This document shows, piece by piece, positions 59,204 through 64,000 of a stretch of DNA of 64,000 bases. Under the pieces are notes generated by a model. It made no database searches and was not told the origin of the DNA. It worked only from the letters and a program-made list of their open reading frames with translations. Position numbers and translations under genes: made by a program. Within the stretch, counting starts at the first letter, position 1; every line of letters begins with the position of its first letter. This DNA comes from Polyangiaceae bacterium (GTDB taxonomy: Bacteria; Myxococcota_A; Polyangia; Polyangiales; Polyangiaceae): positions 86,615 to 150,614 of the forward strand of contig JAWKRG010000016.1 in NCBI GenBank assembly GCA_041389725.1, given 5' to 3'.

Positions 59204-60548
59204 CCCCCCCGCCCATGAGCTTGTTGCCACCATAGGGTTTGACTTTGACCACCTTGCCCCAGACTTCTTGGTATTTCTGCTTGAGGCGCGCGAGGGTCTC
59301 GGGCTCTTCCTTGGCGAGGTCTTTCAGCTCTCCGGGATCCTCGGTCAGGTTGAAGAGGGAGAACTTCCAGTCGTTGCCATACACGAGCAGCTTGTAGTCC
59401 CCGGATACGAGCGCACGCCGTTCGGGATTGTTGCTGTCGGCGGGCAGGTCCAAGAGCACGGGTCGGGGAGCCGCAGCTCCGCCTCGCAGTTCCGGCACCA
59501 GGCTCTCACCCACGAAGGGGCCGTCTGCCGCGGTGCCGCTGAGCTCCAAGATGGTCTTCGCCAAGTCGATGTTGCCGCGTGGCGTATCGATGCGTCGGGG
59601 TTCGGCGCCGGGCAAGCGCACGAACATCGGGACGTGGGTGAGCACATCCCACAGCTCGAAGGCGTGACGGTACTGTTTGTGCTCACCGAAGGCCTCACCA
59701 TGGTCGGCGCTGACCATGACCACGGTGTCCTTCCACCAGGGCTGGCTTTCGCACCATTCGAACAGCTTGCCGATCCACAGGTCGGTGAAGAAGATCTCCG
59801 AGTCGTAGCGATCCCGGGGGCTCTTGCCGAAGTCGGGGCTCTCCGCGTGCTTCACGTACTGGTCGTGGGGGTCCATGTAGTGCAGGTAGGCGAAGAAGCG
59901 CTCGGTCGACGGCTTCTGTTCCAGCATCTTGATGGCCAGGGGCGTCAGCTTGTCGCTAGTGACGTGCTTGTCCGTAGTGTTGTCGAAACTGATTCCCTCG
60001 ACGACGTCCCACAGGTCGAAACCCTGGTCCATGCCGTTGTCGCGCTTCATGTACATGTGGCCATGTGCGCTGACGGTGAAGATGCCTGCCTTTTGCATCA
60101 ACTCGGCGATGAAGAGATTGCTGGACGGGTACTTGGTGAAAAAAAAGCCGCTGCGCTTGAGGCTCGACGGGTACTGCCCCGAGAGCAGCGCAGCCACGCT
60201 CTTCGCGGTGTAGCTGGAAGTGGAGTAGGCCCGGGTGTAGCTGACGCTCTGGCTCTCCAGCCGTGTGAGGTTGGGCGCGATGTCGCGCGAATAGCCAGCC
60301 CAGGGCATGTCAGCGCGCATGCTGTCGACGAGAATCAACAGTACGTTGAAGGGGCCCTGGGGCGCGACGTCGGGGGGCGTCTCGACCACCGGCGTCGGTT
60401 GCGCTGGCGCCGGAGCGCTCGGGGGAGGTGGGGCAGGCGACGCGGTGGCGACCGGTGCCAGCGGCGGAGCGGCGGGCGCTGGAGACGGAGCGGGAGCGCA
60501 GGCCATGCCGGCGACGCAGGCCAAAACGAGCCCGACGCGCGGCTTCAT
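59181..60548 (-). CDS. Sulfatase-fold lipoprotein, first of a tandem pair's downstream member
   Basis: A 455-aa protein from ATG 60548, overlapping the stop of the upstream paralogue (ATGA). The signal ends in a lipobox at C17 (VAGMAC). After a Pro/Ala linker the alkaline-phosphatase-superfamily domain shows VLLILVDSMRADMP (metal Asp D75), SYTAKSVAALLSGQYP with T114 at the nucleophile position, FFAYLHYMDPHDQY, and SADHGEAFGEH. A formylglycine motif is absent. It could hydrolyse or transfer a phosphate/sulfate ester at the cell surface. It is closely related to the next entry. Confidence 0.85.
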   Translation of the reverse strand: MKPRVGLVLACVAGMACAPAPSPAPAAPPLAPVATASPAPPPPSAPAPAQPTPVVETPPDVAPQGPFNVLLILVDSMRADMPWAGYSRDIAPNLTRLESQSVSYTRAYSTSSYTAKSVAALLSGQYPSSLKRSGFFFTKYPSSNLFIAELMQKAGIFTVSAHGHMYMKRDNGMDQGFDLWDVVEGISFDNTTDKHVTSDKLTPLAIKMLEQKPSTERFFAYLHYMDPHDQYVKHAESPDFGKSPRDRYDSEIFFTDLWIGKLFEWCESQPWWKDTVVMVSADHGEAFGEHKQYRHAFELWDVLTHVPMFVRLPGAEPRRIDTPRGNIDLAKTILELSGTAADGPFVGESLVPELRGGAAAPRPVLLDLPADSNNPERRALVSGDYKLLVYGNDWKFSLFNLTEDPGELKDLAKEEPETLARLKQKYQEVWGKVVKVKPYGGNKLMGGGVANGPAN

Positions 60549-61939
60549 GGCGCGCTGTTTTCCTTGTCGCTGGGTGCCTTTGCGGGCGCCATGGGACCGT
60601 TGGCGGTGGTGCCGCCCTTCAGTTTCATCCCGCCGTAGGGCTCGATGAAAGGCAGCTTCTCGAAGGCCTTTTCGTAGACCTTCTTCATTTCTTCGAGCTT
60701 CTCCGGCTCCTTCTTCGCCAGGTCGTTCTCTTCTCCAGGATCCGTCTTCAGGTTGAAGAGCAGGTACTTCCAACCTTTGCCCCAGACGATGAGCTTGTAG
60801 TCGCCGAGGATGACGCCGCGGCGTTCCGGATTGTGACTGTCCTCGGTGAGCTGAACCACGATCGGCTCGCGATTGTCTGGCTGCTCGGCGCCGTAGATCT
60901 CTTTGACCATGCTCTTGCCCTGGAACTGCTCCAGAGGCTTCTGCCCCATCAGCTCCATGATCGTCGGAGCCAAGTCGATGCTGTTGCGGCGCAGGTCGAT
61001 GCGCTTGCCGGCGACCCCGGGCACGTGGATCAAGAGCGGGGTGCGCACCAGCACTTCCCACACCTCGAAAGCGTGCTTCCACATGGAGTGTTCACCGAAC
61101 GCCTCTCCGTGGTCGCCCGTGACGATGATCGCGGTGTTCTTCCACCAGGGTTGCTTTTCACCCCAGGCGAAGAACTCGGCGATCCACTTGTCCGTGTGGT
61201 GAATCTCGTTGTCGTAGCGGTCCCGATTCTTGTTGCCGAAGTCGGGGCTCTCCGGGTGCTTGTTGTACTGGTCGTGGGGGTCCATGTAGTGGACCCAGCC
61301 AAAGAACTGCTTGCTGGTGTTCTCCGGCTTGCTCAAGAGCTCGATGCCGAGCTTCGTCAGCTTTTCGCTCGTGATCTCGTTGTCGGTATTCGGGTCGAAG
61401 CGAATGCCGGGAGCCAACTGCCACTCGTCGAACCCTTGGTCCAAGCCCTTGCCGCGCCCGAAGTACATGTGCCCGTGCCAACCCAGAGTGCGAATGCCCT
61501 TGGATTGCAGGACTTCCGTGAAAAAAGTGTTGCTCTTGGCGTAGGCAGCAAAGAACCAGCCCGCTCGGTAGAGCGTGCTGGCGTAGCGACCACTGAGCCA
61601 CGCAGCCACCGTCTGCGCCGTGTAGGGCGCCGGGGAGTACGCCTGAGTGTAGACGACACTCTGCTCTGCCAGCTTCGAGAGGTTGGGCGCGATCGGGCGC
61701 TCGTAGCCTTGCCACGGCATGTCCGCGCGCAGGCTGTCGATGGTGATCAGCAGCACGTTGAGCGGCTTGTCGGGGCCCGAAGGGGCAGGGGGCGGGCTCG
61801 CCGCCGAGGCGCTGACCGCGACGGTCGTGGCAGCCGATGCAGCGGGGACCACCGTCGGTGCTTCGCCGGGGGGCGGCTTCTTGTCGTTGCAGGATAGGCC
61901 CGTCAAACAGGCCAGGGTCAGCAGGAGTCGGCGCGACAT
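60545..61939 (-). CDS. Sulfatase-fold lipoprotein, upstream member of a tandem pair
   Basis: A 464-aa protein from ATG 61939. Lipobox C17 (LTGLSC). Catalytic-domain motifs: VLLITIDSLRADMP, PYTAQTVAAWLSGRY with T107 at the nucleophile position, FFGWVHYMDPHDQY, and VTGDHGEAFGEH. The pattern is the same as in its neighbour at 59181, including the shared HGHMY and GFD segments, so the two arose by duplication. Thr as nucleophile puts them nearer phospho-transferase-type members than formylglycine sulfatases. The 199 bp upstream holds the likely promoter. Confidence 0.85.
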   Translation of the reverse strand: MSRRLLLTLACLTGLSCNDKKPPPGEAPTVVPAASAATTVAVSASAASPPPAPSGPDKPLNVLLITIDSLRADMPWQGYERPIAPNLSKLAEQSVVYTQAYSPAPYTAQTVAAWLSGRYASTLYRAGWFFAAYAKSNTFFTEVLQSKGIRTLGWHGHMYFGRGKGLDQGFDEWQLAPGIRFDPNTDNEITSEKLTKLGIELLSKPENTSKQFFGWVHYMDPHDQYNKHPESPDFGNKNRDRYDNEIHHTDKWIAEFFAWGEKQPWWKNTAIIVTGDHGEAFGEHSMWKHAFEVWEVLVRTPLLIHVPGVAGKRIDLRRNSIDLAPTIMELMGQKPLEQFQGKSMVKEIYGAEQPDNREPIVVQLTEDSHNPERRGVILGDYKLIVWGKGWKYLLFNLKTDPGEENDLAKKEPEKLEEMKKVYEKAFEKLPFIEPYGGMKLKGGTTANGPMAPAKAPSDKENSAP

Positions 61940-62138
61940 GGTGGTTCGCCGCCTTAGCTCACTGCGCGCCCCACCGCCACAATCATCTCCCCCAACGGGG
62001 CTGACGATCATCCGGCGCTCGTGGATCCCGGCAAGGGCGCCTGGCTCTTGGGGTGTCAGGATTGTCGCGCACTGCGGCCTGGCGCGCTCGCCCAGTGTAG
62101 TGTAGCTAACGCGCAGGCCGTGTAGCGGCAAGCGAGAC

Positions 62139-62408
62139 CTACTCGCCGATTTCCTTCTCGAGCTTGTCCAGCTCCGACTCCAGGTTCGAGGCGGTGATTT
62201 GTTGTTCTGCCTCGTCTTCGAAGTCTTCTTCGGTTGGGATATCGCCTTCGTCTGCGGCGGCCGTGGGCTCAGCGCCCGCGGTGTCCGAGGGCGCTGCGAT
62301 GGAGGCTGCGGGGGCCGGTGCCGCGGCGGGCGTCGGCTCTTCCTTCTTTTCGCAGCCGAAAGCGGCCAACGCAACGAGGACACTGGCGAACAGCAACGGG
62401 CGCGTCAC
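62139..62408 (-). CDS. Small acidic lipoprotein
   Basis: An 89-aa protein from GTG 62408, overlapping the stop of the preceding gene (GTGA). The signal LLFASVLVALAAFGCEKK has a lipobox at FGC. The mature part is Ala/Pro-rich and then acidic with a terminal helix (ASNLESELDKLEKEIGE). No domain recognised. It is translationally coupled to the Ala/Lys-rich secreted protein upstream. Confidence 0.6.
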   Translation of the reverse strand: MTRPLLFASVLVALAAFGCEKKEEPTPAAAPAPAASIAAPSDTAGAEPTAAADEGDIPTEEDFEDEAEQQITASNLESELDKLEKEIGE

Positions 62409-63007
62409 TGGGCACCTCCCGAAGCTGCGGCCGCGGGTTGAGACTTGAGGGTCTCCATGTGCTTCTGATGGCGTGAATTCTCCTTCTCCAGGAGCTTGTC
62501 CACGCGCGTGACGACCGCGTCTTTGCCGTCTGCCTTGGCCAGCGCGCGGATGCGATTGAGGCGCGCGACGCGACGGCCGTGCATGCGCAGTTCCGCGCGA
62601 ACCGCGGGGCGCTTCAAGGCGTCCTCGCCCCACTTCTCCTTGATCTTGGCTCGGCGTTCCTCGCGCCGCTCTTTGCGGTTCTCCCGCATCTTCTTCCAAG
62701 CTTCCTTGGCGGCCTCGCCGGTGGCTTCGTGAGCTTCTCCCCGCGCTTCCTTGGCGTCCTTTCGGGCCTCCTTCGCAGCTTCACGGGCCTCCTTCGCGCC
62801 CTCGGCTCCAGCGGCGGTCTTCTTCAAGGCCTCCTTCGTGGCTTCGCGCGCGGCCTTGGTCTTCTCGATGGCGTCGGCGCGCTTCTCCTTCGCGGCCTCG
62901 ATCTTGGACTTGACCGGGCCTTCTGCGGCGGCGGGGGCGGCTAGCACCAGGCCGGAACACACCAGCAACAGTCCAGTTCGCTTCCAGGGGGATGACAGGT
63001 TGGGCAA
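62405..63007 (-). CDS. Secreted Ala/Lys/Glu-rich helical protein
   Basis: A 200-aa protein started at TTG 63007, which is supported by a strong AGGAGGT ribosome binding site at 63012-63018. The signal peptide RTGLLLVCSGLVLAAPAAA precedes a mature protein that is almost wholly charged helix, with a repeated K-E-A-A-K pattern around residues 60-95 (REAAKEARKDAKEARGEAHE) that could form a long single helix or coiled coil. No known domain. The stop overlaps the next gene's start. Confidence 0.65.
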   Translation of the reverse strand: MPNLSSPWKRTGLLLVCSGLVLAAPAAAEGPVKSKIEAAKEKRADAIEKTKAAREATKEALKKTAAGAEGAKEAREAAKEARKDAKEARGEAHEATGEAAKEAWKKMRENRKERREERRAKIKEKWGEDALKRPAVRAELRMHGRRVARLNRIRALAKADGKDAVVTRVDKLLEKENSRHQKHMETLKSQPAAAASGGAQ

Positions 63008-63011
63008 GGGG

Positions 63012-63018
63012 ACCTCCT
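63012..63018 (-). promoter_or_regulatory. Strong Shine-Dalgarno sequence deciding a TTG start
   Basis: On the minus strand AGGAGGT lies 4 nt before the TTG at 63007 (AGGAGGTCCCCTTG). It is the best ribosome binding site I noticed near this gene and is the reason for accepting a TTG start. Confidence 0.7.
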
Positions 63019-63166
63019 ATATCGAGCCTGCGTTTCTTCCGCATCCCCGAGCGGATCTCAAGTCACCAGCACAAAGCTCCCGATTTGCGGCACCGGCCCG
63101 CGGGCCGAGTGGCACGAGGGTGCCGGGGTTTTGCGCAGCGGAGTCGGGGCGGGAGATGATGCGTCC

Positions 63167-64000
63167 GTGAGTGGCTGGACGCGACTGCTTGCCGCCCTGG
63201 CGATTGCGCTCTTCGTCGTGGCTGTCGGGACGCTCGCCTCGCGCCTGGATGCGATCAGCATCGCAGCCCTGCAGGCCGCCGTGGTGGAACACGGGCACCG
63301 GGTGTTCGCCGAGCCGGCGTGGCGCTGGGTTCTGAGCCTCGGGGTGCTGGGCGCTGGCCTGGCGGCCGCGCTGACCGTGCTCGACAGCCTACTCTCGGTG
63401 CGCCGGGCGCCGCGCCCGCCGACCTTCTCCGAGATGAGCGGCAGCACCCTCGAAGAGGCCCTCACTCAGACGGCGAAGCGCGTCACGCAGTGTGCGACGG
63501 AGTCGAACGTCATCGCCTTGTTCGACGAGTTGCTGCGCGGCGCGGTTCGCACCCGCGCCAGCGACATTCACATTTCTCCGGGTCAGGCAGGTGTGAGGCT
63601 GACGTTGCGGGTCGAAGGCACACTGCACGAGGTCAGCGTGGTACCCGTGGAAATCGCGCCTCTGCTCGCAACCCGCGTGAAGGTGATGGCTCGCCTCGAC
63701 ACCGTTGCCAAGACGCCCCAGGACGGTCGGTTGGTCACCTACCTCGATGCGGGCGCCATCGAGGCGCGAGTGTCGACTCTGCCAACGGAGACTGGCGAAC
63801 GGGTCGTGCTGCGCATCGTGCGTGGCAGCCGTGAGGTATTCGATCTCGAAGGCCTCGGATTCTCCGCCGATTTGCAGGGGCGGCTCGAAGGCGTGCTCGC
63901 GAGGCCCCAGGGCCTACTCTTCGTGACCGGTCCAGTTGGGACGGGCAAGACCACGACGCTTTACGCCTGCCTCAAGCACATTGCCAGGACGCGCAGCAAG
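63167..64000 (+). CDS. GspE/PilB-like secretion ATPase with N-terminal membrane anchor (3' truncated)
   Basis: An open frame from GTG 63167 to the last base, 278 codons, with no stop inside the window. The first ~75 residues contain two hydrophobic segments (LLAALAIALFVVAVGTLA, residues 7-24, and LSLGVLGAGLAAALTVL near 60-76). The soluble part matches the type II/IV secretion ATPase family: ASDIHISPGQAGVRLTLRVE, the Asp- and Arg-bearing LATRVKVMARLDTVAKTPQD, LPTETGERVVLRIV, and Walker A GPVGTGKTT near the end. GspE and PilB are normally cytoplasmic with no membrane helix, so the anchor is unusual. The C-terminal half with Walker B is outside the window. Confidence 0.85.
   Translation, partial: MSGWTRLLAALAIALFVVAVGTLASRLDAISIAALQAAVVEHGHRVFAEPAWRWVLSLGVLGAGLAAALTVLDSLLSVRRAPRPPTFSEMSGSTLEEALTQTAKRVTQCATESNVIALFDELLRGAVRTRASDIHISPGQAGVRLTLRVEGTLHEVSVVPVEIAPLLATRVKVMARLDTVAKTPQDGRLVTYLDAGAIEARVSTLPTETGERVVLRIVRGSREVFDLEGLGFSADLQGRLEGVLARPQGLLFVTGPVGTGKTTTLYACLKHIARTRSK

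Overview
The window is about 64 kb of very GC-rich DNA. Its protein content points to a myxobacterium-like member of the Polyangia (Sorangiineae-type) or a close relative. The signs are four Hanks-type Ser/Thr kinases within 18 kb, TPR-PEGA proteins, many lipoproteins with Gly/Ser/Ala-rich linkers behind the lipobox cysteine, secreted proteases with P-domains and PPC domains, HDOD and GGDEF signalling proteins, and dense convergent and divergent gene packing. No rRNA, CRISPR array, integrase or transposase was seen. The organism call is inference from gene style; no marker gene is present.

Layout. 1-5.3 kb: tail of D-Ala-D-Ala ligase, a lipoprotein, a membrane-fused spermidine-synthase-like protein, an M14 carboxypeptidase and a DUF3592-like protein. 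5.3-5.8 kb: tRNA-Glu(TTC), followed downstream by a structured tandem repeat that re-copies the tRNA 3' end. 6-11 kb: an ArsR/AHSA1 pair with a clear promoter-operator, an arrestin-like (Spo0M) protein with HEAT repeats, and a TPR-PEGA protein. 11-14 kb: a kinase and an FMN-dependent alpha-hydroxyacid dehydrogenase. 14.3-16.7 kb: a lipoprotein, a thioredoxin-like lipoprotein interrupted by an in-frame TGA at its CxxC site, and a YhhQ-type queuosine-precursor transporter. 16.8-18.7 kb: a response regulator-GGDEF protein coupled to an HDOD protein. 18.8-29.4 kb: three more kinases, a CocE/NonD hydrolase and an MBL hydrolase. 29.4-38.3 kb: an APC permease-USP fusion, a zinc-type ABC operon with an outer-membrane barrel, a DUF2914 protein and an orphan cytochrome oxidase subunit III. 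38.4-47.6 kb: an alpha/beta hydrolase, a papain-like protease, a PPC lipoprotein, a putative metzincin and a membrane sulfatase-fold enzyme. 47.7-51.2 kb: an operon with QueG, a ferritin-like protein and a c-type cytochrome lipoprotein. 51.4-58.7 kb: a GldA/GldF/GldG/DUF4340 ABC module and a PAS-GGDEF protein. 58.7-63 kb: two tandem sulfatase-fold lipoproteins and small secreted proteins. 63.2 kb to the end: the start of a membrane-anchored GspE/PilB-like ATPase that runs off the window.

The most notable item is the gene at 15217-15975. Its reading frame is intact except for one TGA (15655-15657). That codon sits where the first Cys of a C-P-G-C thioredoxin motif is expected. A hairpin with a GUC apical loop starts 16 nt after the TGA and fits the bacterial SECIS description. 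I annotate it as a probable extracytoplasmic selenoprotein lipoprotein. It is translationally coupled (ATGA) to an upstream lipoprotein that carries paired cysteines. Conventional gene calling splits or truncates this gene.
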